Notes: a model not told the origin generated them from the letters alone. A stretch of DNA of 64,000 nt from Rhodanobacter denitrificans (GCF_000230695.2 NC_020541.1:2108001-2172000); one strand, 5' to 3'. Numbered from the stretch's first letter, positions 9,042 to 17,427 are shown. Translations and numbers: made by a program.

Positions 9042-9202
9042 GGCAGAGGCTCCGTGGAGAGACCCATGCACGATCGCATCGACGACGGGGCGCGCAAGTC
9101 CGGGCGGCCGAGGCTGGCAAGCCCCTCGGAGGCAGCCGGCGGGTTGGTCACCACTGGACGCGCATGGTCCTGTGGTCAGCGCCGCGTGTCCCTGCGTGAC
9201 AT

Positions 9203-9688
9203 TCATTCCCGGGACTGCAGCGCATCCAGAGCCAGCAGCGCGTTCTGCGTCGCCAACAGTTCTGCGTCGCTGCCGTACATGGCATGAAATGGTTTGCTGC
9301 CCGTGGCAACGGACGGGCCATACCGTGCGATCGCGTCGCGCTCCAGCATCGACGTCGGCGGTACGCCCCGGTGGTGCCACGGGCACAGGCCGATGGTGTG
9401 ATCGTGGCCGATGCGGCGTCCGCCACTCAGGAGGTGGTGCGCCTCGCACGGCCCCGAGTAAGGCAGTGCCATGCCCATGGCAGCGTTGCGTCGGCAGCAG
9501 AGGCACCCCAACCGTTTGACCAACAGCATTCGCTCCGACTCTTCCGCTGTCGGCGTGTCGGTGGAGCGCGATGGGCGCATGCGCTTGGTCGAAGGCTTCA
9601 GGGTGGTGTTGCACGCAAGACGTCCACCGCCCTTGAGGGCGTGATGGGTCTTGAGTGGGGTCCGCCGCTTCAGCTCGCTGCGCTTCAT
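9203..9688 (-). CDS. Ref-type RecA-dependent HNH nuclease (161 aa)
   Basis: The arrangement PCEAHHLLSGGRRIGHDHT then GLCPWHHRGVP (residues about 80-110) matches the HNH/Zn-finger nuclease fold of the phage P1 Ref family. The paired histidines 84/85 and 105/106 form the active site, and Cys62/64/65, 81 and 102 provide zinc ligands. P1 Ref cuts at RecA-bound displacement loops and enhances recombination. A basic, disordered N-terminus (MKRSELKRRTPLK) is also typical and contacts RecA-DNA. The length is close to the family norm (P1 Ref is about 186 residues). It lies with dinG in the leftward cluster, consistent with a DNA-repair or recombination role after transfer. The family call is from motif memory. 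Confidence 0.8.
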   Translation of the reverse strand: MKRSELKRRTPLKTHHALKGGGRLACNTTLKPSTKRMRPSRSTDTPTAEESERMLLVKRLGCLCCRRNAAMGMALPYSGPCEAHHLLSGGRRIGHDHTIGLCPWHHRGVPPTSMLERDAIARYGPSVATGSKPFHAMYGSDAELLATQNALLALDALQSRE

Positions 9689-9796
9689 GACGGCAGGAGA
9701 CCACCGGCATGGTATTGCGCAACCCGGTAGCCGCGGCGTGGGATGGTGCGGCAGCCGTCGCGCGCGGATGCAGCCCGCGCGGCGGCGGCCGGATGC

Positions 9797-10384
9797 TCAG
9801 CGGCCGCTGACCGTCGCGGTCATTTCCACCATCGTGCGCGCGGAGGTCAGGTGCTTCCAGGCTTTGGCAACAAGGTTGGGGGCGTATTGGCCCTTCACCA
9901 GGTCCTCGGAGTACGCCTCCTCGATGATGGCTTCGTCGACGTCCCGTGAGAATGCAAGGGCGACGATCGAGTATTGAAAGGCCTCTGCATCCTTGGCGGT
10001 GAAGCCCGACCGTTTGGCCATGGCCTCGAGCAATACCGGCGCCATGCGTTCGAACGAGTCGAAGGGCGCTTGGCAGGAGGATGAGTCACCGTCCGGCAGG
10101 ATCGTTCCCGCCGGCTGCAGCACCAGCACTAACGCGTCGTCCATGTAGACGCTGAAGCCCATCAGCGCTGCGTCGTCGTCGTTGCCAGCGATCCGGAAGG
10201 ATGCGTCTCGCCCCAGCGTGATCAGGATATTCAGGAGGCCGAGAAAATCGGAATAGGCCAGCGCGAGGTCTTGCGAGCACGTCACGTGAGGGCGGGGGCC
10301 GTCACCGAAGAGCATGACGATCCAGGTGGTCGAGACGGAACCGGGCTGAGGCGGGGACTGGCTGGTGCGCTTTCGAGTTGCCAT
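9797..10384 (-). CDS. Hypothetical protein (195 aa)
   Basis: The start at 10384 gives MATRKRTSQSP. The product begins with a basic disordered segment, then strands (TWIVMLFGDGPRPHVTCSQD) and a mixed core. A C-terminal helical part reads AEAFQYSIVALAFSRDVDEA. No catalytic motif or membrane anchor is visible. It is downstream of dinG by about 85 bases in the same direction. Function unknown. Confidence 0.65.
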   Translation of the reverse strand: MATRKRTSQSPPQPGSVSTTWIVMLFGDGPRPHVTCSQDLALAYSDFLGLLNILITLGRDASFRIAGNDDDAALMGFSVYMDDALVLVLQPAGTILPDGDSSSCQAPFDSFERMAPVLLEAMAKRSGFTAKDAEAFQYSIVALAFSRDVDEAIIEEAYSEDLVKGQYAPNLVAKAWKHLTSARTMVEMTATVSGR

Positions 10385-10469
10385 CGCCGTGGACCTGTGA
10401 TGTGGACCGCGGGTGAGGATAGCGCCGTTACCGGCCCGGCGTTCGTTCGGTGCCAGGTGTGGCCGGAAG

Positions 10470-12686
10470 CTACCGGCGCGCCCGGGAGGCGCAAGCCCGC
10501 CCCTGTCCCAAGGCGTCGGCGGGTGGCCGCGCCTCCGCGCCAGCACGGATGGCTCCAATGTCGCGGCGGTACGGCGGCAGGGTGTCCAACATCCGGCGCC
10601 CGTATGCCTTCGTCGTGAGGCGACGGTCGAGGACCGTGATCCGCCCGGTGTCGCTCTCCGTGCGGATGAGGCGACCGCACGCCTGCACCAGGCGTCGGTG
10701 CGCCTCCGGCAGCAGCAGCTCGGCGAACGGCGAACGGCCACGCGCCTCGATCCACTCCGCACGGGTCTCACCCACCGGATCGGTAGGGGACATGAAGGGC
10801 AGCTTCACGATCACCACATGGCTGCACTGGCGTCCGGGCAGGTCCACCCCCTCGGCCAGCGTCGCCAGCCCCACCAGGATGGATCCTTCACCCGCCGCAA
10901 TCGCCGCGCGGTGCGACTCCAGCAGCGGACCGATGGCGCGCGTCCCCTGCACCCGCAGACGGTCGCGCCACGACGCCGGCACCCGCTCCACCAGTGCTTC
11001 CATCAGCGCTCGCGAGGCGCAGAGAATCAGCGTTCCCTCGGCAGGGTCAACCGTCGACTCCAACTCGATCAGGACTTCGGCGAGGAATCGGTCCTCCTCG
11101 GACGGCTCTGCCACCATCGCCGGCACGCGCAGCACCGCCGACCGCTCGAGGTCGAACGGCGAGGGCAGGGCCACGTAGGCCACGCCTGGCACCCGCGACA
11201 GGCCGGAGCGCTCCGCAAAGTGGCGGAAGTCGCCCATCGCCCTCAGGGTCGCCGACGTCGCCACCGAACCGAACGCCTTGCGCCACACCGCCTGGGCAAG
11301 CCAGCCGGAAGCGTCCACGGGGGAGGCGTGCACCTCGACGGTGCCCTTCCCGTCGCGGCTTACCCAGCGAGCCACCGGCGACTCGTGATCCGCGTCCTCG
11401 GCTGCCAGAAGCGCGAGTGTGTCGTGGGCCGACTGCAGCCAGTCTCCCGACGCACCCAGCTCGTGCACCATGCGAGACACCACGCCCGGCGTAACACCTG
11501 CCGGCGGCTCCTTCGACAGCTTTTCCTTTTCCCGCCCCACCTGATCCAGCAGCCACTTCGCCTGGCCAGACGCGACCTCCAGCTCGTCGCGCAGGGGGCT
11601 GAGCTGGGCAGGGAGGACGCGCACCTGGGCAGCGTGACCAAAGGTGCGGCCGTACCGGCGACTGGGCACGGAAGAAGCGTTGCCGTCCAGCAGCGAGGCC
11701 ATGCCTGCGCCGAGATGGTCCAGCGCGGACGAGAGGTCGCGCTCGGCGTCGGCGAGTTTGTCCAAGACGGACGCGGAGTACGCCTTCGCCCGCATCCTGG
11801 CCGCCTGCTGCGACGACTCGATGGCACCGCGTATGCGTTTGGCGTGTCCACCCAAGACCATCGTTGCGGACGAGGCCTCCACCGCGACCTCCGGCAGGTG
11901 GTGCGCCTCATCCACGACCAGGATCGACTCCTCCAGCGGAGGGAGCAGCGTGCCGCCGCCCGTCTCCCGCTGGTCGGCCAGCAGCAGCGCGTGGTTCACC
12001 ACCACGACGTCAGCGTCGCGCACAGACCGACGGGAGCGGAGAAACGCGCACGATGCCGCGAACGGGCACGACGCGCCGGCACAGCCTTTCGCCGTCGTCG
12101 TCAGTAGCGGGCGGACTCTCGGGGGGATAGGGCGCGCCCAGCCGTCCAGGTCGCCGTCGAACTCACGGCGTGATCTGGCCGCACGAAGCTCTTGAACGGC
12201 TTCTCGCTCCTCCGCTGTTGGGCGGAATGGCCAGTGACCACCGCCGGCGTCGCCGCCAAGGTCGAGGCCCAGCTGGTCCGGGTCCTCGCCGGACAGTTGC
12301 GCGAGGTTGCGATCACAGAGGTAGCGCGAGCGTCCCTTGAGGACGGCCGTGCGTACGGGCGTCGAGGTCACACTGGCGATGACGGCGAGGTCAGCCGCGA
12401 GCTGCTGCTGCAGCGCCACCGTCGCCGTGGAGATGACCAGCGTCTTGCCGTGCCGCTTTGCGGCGACCAGTCCTGCTACGACGTACGCGATGGACTTGCC
12501 GATGCCGGTGGGGCCTTCAACCGCGATCGTACGCTGTGCCTCGTCGTCGGCGGACTCGAGCGTACGCGCTATCGCGAGTATCGCTCGGTCCTGCTCTTTC
12601 CGCCTTCTGAACCCTGGCTTGTGCGCGGCCAGTTCGTCGAGCCACGACCGGATTCCCGCGATGGTTTCGGCACTGAGATCGCTCAC
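10470..12686 (-). CDS. dinG: DinG-like Fe-S DNA helicase (738 aa)
   Basis: This is a superfamily 2 XPD/DinG-type 5'-3' helicase. Walker A is EGPTGIGKS (residues 57-65) and the Walker B DEAH box is at 259-262. Four cysteines between them (124, 202, 207 and 213) are spaced as the 4Fe-4S cluster of this family. Later motifs include LVGLATLAEGVDLPG and a QACGRLIRTESD motif VI near residues 690-702. The length matches chromosomal DinG (about 716). DinG unwinds R-loops, D-loops and damaged DNA; here it may help process incoming plasmid DNA. It overlaps the upstream 100-residue gene by 4 bases (ATGA). Confidence 0.9.
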   Translation of the reverse strand: MSDLSAETIAGIRSWLDELAAHKPGFRRRKEQDRAILAIARTLESADDEAQRTIAVEGPTGIGKSIAYVVAGLVAAKRHGKTLVISTATVALQQQLAADLAVIASVTSTPVRTAVLKGRSRYLCDRNLAQLSGEDPDQLGLDLGGDAGGGHWPFRPTAEEREAVQELRAARSRREFDGDLDGWARPIPPRVRPLLTTTAKGCAGASCPFAASCAFLRSRRSVRDADVVVVNHALLLADQRETGGGTLLPPLEESILVVDEAHHLPEVAVEASSATMVLGGHAKRIRGAIESSQQAARMRAKAYSASVLDKLADAERDLSSALDHLGAGMASLLDGNASSVPSRRYGRTFGHAAQVRVLPAQLSPLRDELEVASGQAKWLLDQVGREKEKLSKEPPAGVTPGVVSRMVHELGASGDWLQSAHDTLALLAAEDADHESPVARWVSRDGKGTVEVHASPVDASGWLAQAVWRKAFGSVATSATLRAMGDFRHFAERSGLSRVPGVAYVALPSPFDLERSAVLRVPAMVAEPSEEDRFLAEVLIELESTVDPAEGTLILCASRALMEALVERVPASWRDRLRVQGTRAIGPLLESHRAAIAAGEGSILVGLATLAEGVDLPGRQCSHVVIVKLPFMSPTDPVGETRAEWIEARGRSPFAELLLPEAHRRLVQACGRLIRTESDTGRITVLDRRLTTKAYGRRMLDTLPPYRRDIGAIRAGAEARPPADALGQGRACASRARR

Positions 12687-12985
12687 GCGCTGGCGGCCTC
12701 ACTCGCGAGGCCCAACAGCGCGCGGCTGTCGCCGTACGTACGAGGGTGTACGACCACCTGGTGGCCCTCCTTATGCCACGCGCGATCGAGCTTCGCGCGC
12801 AGATGCACCTGCGCCGGCAGCAGCGGACGCAGGCCGGCGCGGATCAGATCGAGCGCGTCGTACTGGCCCACACTGTCGAGCGCGGCCTGGGGATCGGCCT
12901 CGAACTCGTCGAGCGTGACGCCCAGCTCGGCGAGGTGCGAGGCCTCGTAGACGTAATCAACAACGCGGCGGATCTCGGTGTTCAT
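12683..12985 (-). CDS. Hypothetical protein, first gene of leftward operon (100 aa)
   Basis: The start at 12985 (MNTEIRRVVDYV) has GGAG 8 bases upstream; an in-frame ATG at 12997 has poorer spacing. The protein is small, mainly helical and acidic at the start, then basic (RAKLDRAWHKEGHQVV). Its stop overlaps the dinG start, so it heads the leftward operon. The divergent region upstream carries the inverted-repeat operator at 13094-13132, about 110 bases away. No family recognised. Confidence 0.7.
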   Translation of the reverse strand: MNTEIRRVVDYVYEASHLAELGVTLDEFEADPQAALDSVGQYDALDLIRAGLRPLLPAQVHLRAKLDRAWHKEGHQVVVHPRTYGDSRALLGLASEAASA

Positions 12986-13093
12986 AGCGGACTCCATGTC
13001 CTGGGTGGTAGCTCTCGTGTACCACTGGTGAGGGATACCGCAAGGCCCTCCCCATGGGCCTCCCTGCAACCGTTCGGGCCGGTTTGAGTGCTC

Positions 13094-13161
13094 AGTCGCG
13101 CACCTATTATCTACATAGATAGGTGCGCGACTGGCCGCCGCCCTCCCACTCGCGCACCTAT
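13094..13161. promoter_or_regulatory. Inverted repeat with a third half-site, probable operator
   Basis: Two perfect 14-base arms, AGTCGCGCACCTAT (13094-13107) and its reverse complement (13119-13132), flank an 11-base AT-rich spacer. A third copy of the last twelve bases, TCGCGCACCTAT, recurs in direct orientation at 13150-13161. The site lies in the divergent region between the leftward operon and the partition array, where a repressor or partition protein would be expected to bind. The spacer itself holds an alternative palindrome (TATCTA-CA-TAGATA), so the element can also form a cruciform. Confidence 0.6.
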
Positions 13162-13403
13162 GTCCAGGAGGGGCGCCACCGGCGCCACCGGCATCTCCCT
13201 GGCCGCCGAGAGTCTTTCCCTGCTCGGGCCTTTGCGGGGTGGTGGCCGTCGACGCTTCACCCGCGGCTGGCGCGCATGGAAGGCCTGGGTTCGCGGCGGA
13301 CCATGGCCCGGGATCAACGGGCGAGTGGGCAGGCGTCTGCGTAACGTCGGTGGGCCGATCAGATTGTCCGGTGAAGCGTCGAGCTAAAGCTTTTTGGGGT
13401 TGC

Positions 13404-13627
13404 TGCCGCTATCTGCCTATCCGTGCCAGACGCTGCCGTTGTCTGCCAGCGCCGGCTACACCCGTGACGAACCGTGCCAGACGCTGCCACTCCCTGCCGC
13501 TGCGTGCCTGTTCGAGCCGCTTCCTGCCAACGCCGGGAGGAGCTGGCTTTGCGTGTGCCGGACACTGCCAATTCGTGCCACTTCGTGCCGCGTCAGCCAT
13601 CGCTGCCATTTCCTGCCGTTCCCTGCC
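13404..13627. repeat. Helically phased TGCC array, candidate centromere (parC-like)
   Basis: Nineteen tetranucleotides (17 TGCC and 2 AGCC) occur in register. Block A starts at 13404, 13414, 13424, 13434 and 13444. Block B starts at 13475, 13485, 13495, 13505, 13515 (AGCC) and 13525. Block C starts at 13556, 13566, 13576, 13586, 13595 (AGCC), 13604, 13614 and 13624. Spacing is 10 bp almost throughout, about one helical turn, and the three blocks are separated by the same 31 bp, each gap opening with CGCCGG. Short direct repeats just upstream of an actin-type parM gene are the standard form of a parC centromere bound by ParR. That role is inferred. Confidence 0.7.
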
Positions 13628-13725
13628 GACGTGCACGCACTCGCGTTTTGAAAGCTCGACTTGCGGCCCGGCCGGAGTGTGGGAGGGTCGCAGACTGGAG
13701 ACTCATTCCAGGGAGCGATTCAATC

Positions 13726-14718
13726 ATGGTGCATTTGGGACTCGACATCGGCTACGGCCAAACCAAACTCGCGTGGAGCAGCAACTACGCCCAACCCGTC
13801 GCGGAAGTGCATCCTTCGGGCGCGGCGCCCATCGAGCGGTGTGACCGGATGGCTGGAGGGCAGGTTGGTGATACGGCCCTTGGCTACGGCGAAGAGGTCA
13901 TCGTCGGCAACCGACGCTTTGGCTCGCTGATCGACCCGGACCGAATCCAGAACGGCATGCAGGTCTTGCATCAGGACTACGCCGGGACGCCCGAGTACAT
14001 GGCGTTGTATTACGGCGCGCTCGCCCGGGTCGGGTCCAATGTGATCGACCACCTCGTGACGGGACTGCCCGTTGCACAGTGCAAAGACAAGGAGAGGGCG
14101 CGATACGTCAAGAGCCTTCTCTTGGGTCGGCACAATGTGCGCGAAGGCTTCTCCGTCTCGGTCAACCAGGTCACCATCGTTCCCCAGGCCGTGGGCGCCT
14201 ACTACGCTTTCCAGGACCGCCGCATAGCGGCCCAGCCCCAGCACGATACCTTGCTGGTGGTGGACTTCGGGCACTTCAGCGTGGACTGGGTGCTCATCAG
14301 TGGTCGCTCGTTCCGCGACTCCTCATCGAACAGCTGCGCTCAGGGCGGCAGCTATGTCATCGACCGGATGGTCAGCCTGATCAAGGCCAAGCACGGTATC
14401 GCGGTCGGACGGGAACGAATCTACGGCTACGTTCGGGAAGGCCTGAAGGCAGTCCATCTGGGCACCGAAGAAGTGGACCTGCATGCCATCGGGCACGCTG
14501 CGGCGGCCGAGGTCGCTCCGACAGTGGTCGGGCAGATCCGCGCCTCACTGCGCGACCAGTCCACCGACGTTAACCGGGTGCTCCTGTGCGGCGGCAGTAC
14601 GCCGTTCTTCGAGGCGGCGATGCGGGATGCCTTCCCCAAGGCCGTGTACGAGTTGGCGCCCATGCCGGTACTCGCAAACGCGATCGGCTTCCGTTTGTTT
14701 GCCAAGAAGAGCGGCTGA
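13726..14718 (+). CDS. parM: ParM/StbA-like actin-type plasmid segregation ATPase (330 aa)
   Basis: The N-terminus GLDIGYGQTKLAW is the phosphate-1 loop of actin/Hsp70-fold ATPases. LLVVDFGHFSVDWVLISG (about residues 180-197) is phosphate 2, and VLLCGGSTPFF near residue 286 is the adenosine loop. The length fits ParM/StbA (about 320). ParM polymerises on ATP and pushes plasmid copies apart through ParR bound at parC. The start at 13726 follows GGGAG by about 10 bases. It stands directly downstream of the phased TGCC array and upstream of a candidate parR, the classical type II order. A small inverted repeat just before the start may be an autoregulatory site. Confidence 0.85.
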   Translation: MVHLGLDIGYGQTKLAWSSNYAQPVAEVHPSGAAPIERCDRMAGGQVGDTALGYGEEVIVGNRRFGSLIDPDRIQNGMQVLHQDYAGTPEYMALYYGALARVGSNVIDHLVTGLPVAQCKDKERARYVKSLLLGRHNVREGFSVSVNQVTIVPQAVGAYYAFQDRRIAAQPQHDTLLVVDFGHFSVDWVLISGRSFRDSSSNSCAQGGSYVIDRMVSLIKAKHGIAVGRERIYGYVREGLKAVHLGTEEVDLHAIGHAAAAEVAPTVVGQIRASLRDQSTDVNRVLLCGGSTPFFEAAMRDAFPKAVYELAPMPVLANAIGFRLFAKKSG

Positions 14719-14751
14719 GGCTCGACGTAGGCATATAGATAGGAGCATATC

Positions 14752-15348
14752 GTGAGTAATCAGCCATCGACTTCAAACGCACAGATCCGCATCTTCTTTC
14801 GCGGCTCTTCGCCGCTCGATCGGCACGTCCGCGCGGTCGCCCAGAAGCAGAGGGCGCCGCTCATCAAACAGCTCGCGGGCGACTTCCTCGCCCTCCAGCG
14901 CGCTCACTACGTCTTTCCAGTCAACCTGGAGCCCTCAGCGGGCAATGGCCCGATTGAGCCCGATGGCCCGGGCCACGCACCGATCGGCGTACGCGTGACG
15001 TTTGTCGGCGACTCACCCCTCGACGAAATGTTCCGCGCGATGCCCTGCTCGACGCCGCTCGAGTGTGCCCACCGCATTGCGACGCTCAGGCAGCTGGCTG
15101 AGAACGGCTTCGCTGTGGCGAGTCGTGGCATTCGCCACGACGCGGTGGTGCTGCGCGAGGAACCTGCGGGCGGCTTGGTCGTGAGTCGCGCGGACGGTGC
15201 CTCCCCACCCCCGGCAGCTGCACCGTCGGCGGCGGCCCGCCAAGCCGGCGTAAGCAGCTGGAGCCGCGCGATCACGCTGGAGGAGTCGCATGGTGACCAC
15301 GGTGAGGAAGGCTACTCGGCGTTCGATCTTCAGGTAGCCATCGCATGA
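14752..15348 (+). CDS. Candidate ParR-like centromere-binding adaptor (198 aa)
   Basis: The GTG start follows AGGAG by 7 bases, 33 bases after parM. The N-terminus contains a short strand (QIRIFFRG) followed by two helices (PLDRHVRAVAQKQRAPLIKQ), which could be a ribbon-helix-helix fold of the kind ParR uses to bind parC. The middle (about 65-150) has a second SPLDEMFRAMPC-like segment and the C-terminus is disordered and Ala/Pro-rich, ending in an acidic tail that could contact ParM. I do not recognise the sequence as ParR; the assignment rests mainly on position. Its stop overlaps the next gene's start as ATGA. Confidence 0.5.
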   Translation: MSNQPSTSNAQIRIFFRGSSPLDRHVRAVAQKQRAPLIKQLAGDFLALQRAHYVFPVNLEPSAGNGPIEPDGPGHAPIGVRVTFVGDSPLDEMFRAMPCSTPLECAHRIATLRQLAENGFAVASRGIRHDAVVLREEPAGGLVVSRADGASPPPAAAPSAAARQAGVSSWSRAITLEESHGDHGEEGYSAFDLQVAIA

Positions 15349-16718
15349 ATACGGCATCGCGATCTCGCGCCAAGACGATTATGTCCAGCCCTGCCGCCTT
15401 CCGCGCCCGGCTGCAGCGCTGTGGGTACCCGGTTGCTCCGCTCGCGCCCGTCCACTGGCGCTCGGCGCGGGCGGTCACGCGACAAAGCGCCGCTACAGTC
15501 CCCGCCAACTGCTGGCGTACCCTCATTCAGTGGCGTGCGGTCGTAGTGCTCACGGTTCGGACGGTTCGCCAGGGTCTTACGCGAGCCCAGATAGCTGCCG
15601 CGTCGAAACGTTGTTGTGCGCTACTGCGTCGGTCTTTTACGCAGTGCGTCCATTTCAGCATCCGGCCACGAGCCGCGCTGATCGCGCGGCCAGGAATGCC
15701 TGTTCGGCCTGTTCTTATGGATCCTGCACTGCCTGTTCTGTGGCGGCCTCGCGGCTTCGCCGGTGCATGGATGCGCCTGCGCAAGGTTCTCCAGGATGGG
15801 CAGCGGACAGCAATCCGGTGGGGCCGTCGCCTCGACGTGACACCACGGGTCAGGCAGCTTGGCGCGCGTTATGCAATGAACGGAGCCTCGGCTCTGGTAG
15901 CGGTGGTGGTCACTCTCTACCTGCCAAAGATTACGCACACTGAAGTGGAACATTCACCTTCCGCCACGCCCCAACATGGCCTTGCTTCGTCGCGTGGCCG
16001 AGCATCCGTCCAGGCCCCAGTTCCGGTGGAGGTGGCACGGCGTCCGCAGGGTTCTGCGACCGCACGCACCATCAATGGCGGAGCAGCGGCTTCCAGCCTA
16101 CCGACTCTTGTTGTCTTCGCGGACGAAGGCCCCCAGCTCGATGGGTCCGATCGCGCGGCTAGCGCCAATGGCGGCGGCGCCGCCGCTCACGCAAACCTAG
16201 ACATTACGGACCCGCACAGCGTCTGGTATAGGGCTGGAGCGGACCACGGGATCGACCCGCTGCTGCTCTACGCCATCGCATTGGTCGAGTCACGAAACCA
16301 AATGGCCGACGGAACGGTCGCGCCTCGTGCCTATGTGGTCAACATCGACAACGTGGTGCGATATGGGACGCGTGCCGAGATAGTCGACATGATCCATTCG
16401 GCGCGCACGGAGCATCGCGACATCAGGGACGTTGGGATCATGCAGGTCTTTTGGCCGTCCCACCGCGACTTGGCGCCGGACCCGGTTGCTCTGCTGGACC
16501 CAACGACCAACATCAACGTCGGCGCCGAGATCCTGCGCGGCGCGCTGGCAAGCTCGGTGGATCCGGTGACGGCGCTGGGCCACTACCACAGCTACGACGC
16601 GACACGGGCAAGCTATTACGGCCGTGCCGTTTATACGGTCTACCACCGCCTGCAGCGCGCCCTTGGGCGCTTGCCGTCCAGCGAGTTGGCCAGTACCGAG
16701 AGAGCGGTGCCTGACTAG
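15345..16718 (+). CDS. Membrane-anchored SLT-type lytic transglycosylase (457 aa)
   Basis: The C-terminal 160 residues are a lysozyme-like SLT domain. GIDPLLLYAIALVESRNQ carries the catalytic glutamate (E315), and DVGIMQVFWPSH, NINVGAEILRGAL and ALGHYHSY follow in the family order. A hydrophobic segment around residues 181-197 (SALVAVVVTLYLPK) anchors it. The first 175 residues are unusually Arg-rich and presumably cytoplasmic. Such enzymes (VirB1, TraP/PilT types) open the peptidoglycan for secretion channels. It overlaps the upstream candidate parR by 4 bases, an odd coupling of partition and cell-wall genes. The very basic N-terminal extension is not usual for this family. Confidence 0.8.
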   Translation: MNTASRSRAKTIMSSPAAFRARLQRCGYPVAPLAPVHWRSARAVTRQSAATVPANCWRTLIQWRAVVVLTVRTVRQGLTRAQIAAASKRCCALLRRSFTQCVHFSIRPRAALIARPGMPVRPVLMDPALPVLWRPRGFAGAWMRLRKVLQDGQRTAIRWGRRLDVTPRVRQLGARYAMNGASALVAVVVTLYLPKITHTEVEHSPSATPQHGLASSRGRASVQAPVPVEVARRPQGSATARTINGGAAASSLPTLVVFADEGPQLDGSDRAASANGGGAAAHANLDITDPHSVWYRAGADHGIDPLLLYAIALVESRNQMADGTVAPRAYVVNIDNVVRYGTRAEIVDMIHSARTEHRDIRDVGIMQVFWPSHRDLAPDPVALLDPTTNINVGAEILRGALASSVDPVTALGHYHSYDATRASYYGRAVYTVYHRLQRALGRLPSSELASTERAVPD

Positions 16719-16800
16719 CGACGTGGGCGATCAAAGGTAGGCTTGTTTCTGGGTAGACGATTCGTGGTGGCAGACAGAACTGGGGATGGAGTAGGTGTCA

Positions 16801-17427
16801 ATGGACGCGAGATTTACGACACAAGGTTGCCGGCTCTTCCGAGACTCGGTGGCGGTTGCAACTGGCTTGCTCGACGAGCTGATCGGGCTTCGCCGTTCGC
16901 GGCAGCTGACAGACGATGGGCCGTTCCGGGTATGTGACGACGACGCTGCCTTCCTGGCGGACGAAGGCTATTCGGACGCGGTCAGGCGCATTGCCGGCGG
17001 CCTGCGATTTCCGTTTGCCCTGACGGAACTGATCCCAGCACTGCGCAAGGGCGAGCGGCTGGTGATGGCGGCCCCGGAGGCGCGACCTCGCAATGGGTCG
17101 GGCCCGTACGGGCGTTCCCTCATGTTCATGGCCCAAGCACTGCTGCTGGCCAAGCGCATGGCGATGACGAACCGCATCTATTGCCGCATGGCCTTCGACC
17201 TGACGGACGCTGAGATGGATGCCCTGGTCGACGCGCACGACTTGGGTTTGATGGAAGCCGCGAACTACGTTCGGGCCGAGTTCCGGTCAGGCCACTATCG
17301 GGACGTGATGCTCAAGTACGCGACCTTCCGCAACCAGCCGAGTAAGGACAAGCACGGCATCCTCTCCTTGGCGGCGCGGATCGTCGGGCTCGGCACCGCG
17401 CGCCGCCCGCGGGAGGCGCTGCGATGA
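16801..17427 (+). CDS. FlhD-like transfer activator subunit (208 aa), tentative
   Basis: Residues about 97-160 (LMFMAQALLLAKRM, then MAFDLTDAEMDALVDAHDLGLMEAANYVRAEF) resemble the core of FlhD, which reads roughly SYLLLAQRL, FRLGISEEMA, L..L.LPQMVKLAETNQLVCHFR. FlhD is about 110 residues, so this protein would have an extra N-terminal domain of about 90. The next gene is FlhC-like and overlaps it by 4 bases, giving a flhDC-like pair. SXT SetCD and IncC AcaCD are such pairs and activate transfer operons. The start at 16801 is chosen over a GTG at 16795 for better spacing from GGAG. The match is by eye and needs a profile search. Confidence 0.5.
   Translation: MDARFTTQGCRLFRDSVAVATGLLDELIGLRRSRQLTDDGPFRVCDDDAAFLADEGYSDAVRRIAGGLRFPFALTELIPALRKGERLVMAAPEARPRNGSGPYGRSLMFMAQALLLAKRMAMTNRIYCRMAFDLTDAEMDALVDAHDLGLMEAANYVRAEFRSGHYRDVMLKYATFRNQPSKDKHGILSLAARIVGLGTARRPREALR

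Larger units (their letters stand above)
12986..13725. other. Long non-coding partition and control region
   Basis: This 740-base region separates the leftward operon from parM. Frames are open here only because the DNA is GC-rich; codon bias is absent and translations are low-complexity. It contains the inverted repeat at 13094-13132 with a third half-site at 13150-13161, a tandem GGCGCCACC duplication near 13175-13192, and the TGCC array at 13404-13627. A short inverted repeat, CTGGA (13695-13699) with TCCAG (13707-13711), lies just before the parM start. Divergent promoters are expected here, but no convincing -35/-10 pair stands out. Confidence 0.6.

Noticed and set aside
10413..12107. 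Long plus-strand frame opposite dinG
   Set aside because: The minus-strand frame has all DinG motifs; the plus frame is an antisense shadow.
13088..13387. Small genes in the partition region
   Set aside because: Frames of 70-100 codons on both strands lack ribosome binding sites and codon bias and overlap the operator.
13404..13627. CRISPR array
   Set aside because: The repeated unit is only 4 bases with 6-base intervals and no cas gene is nearby; the spacing fits a protein-binding array.
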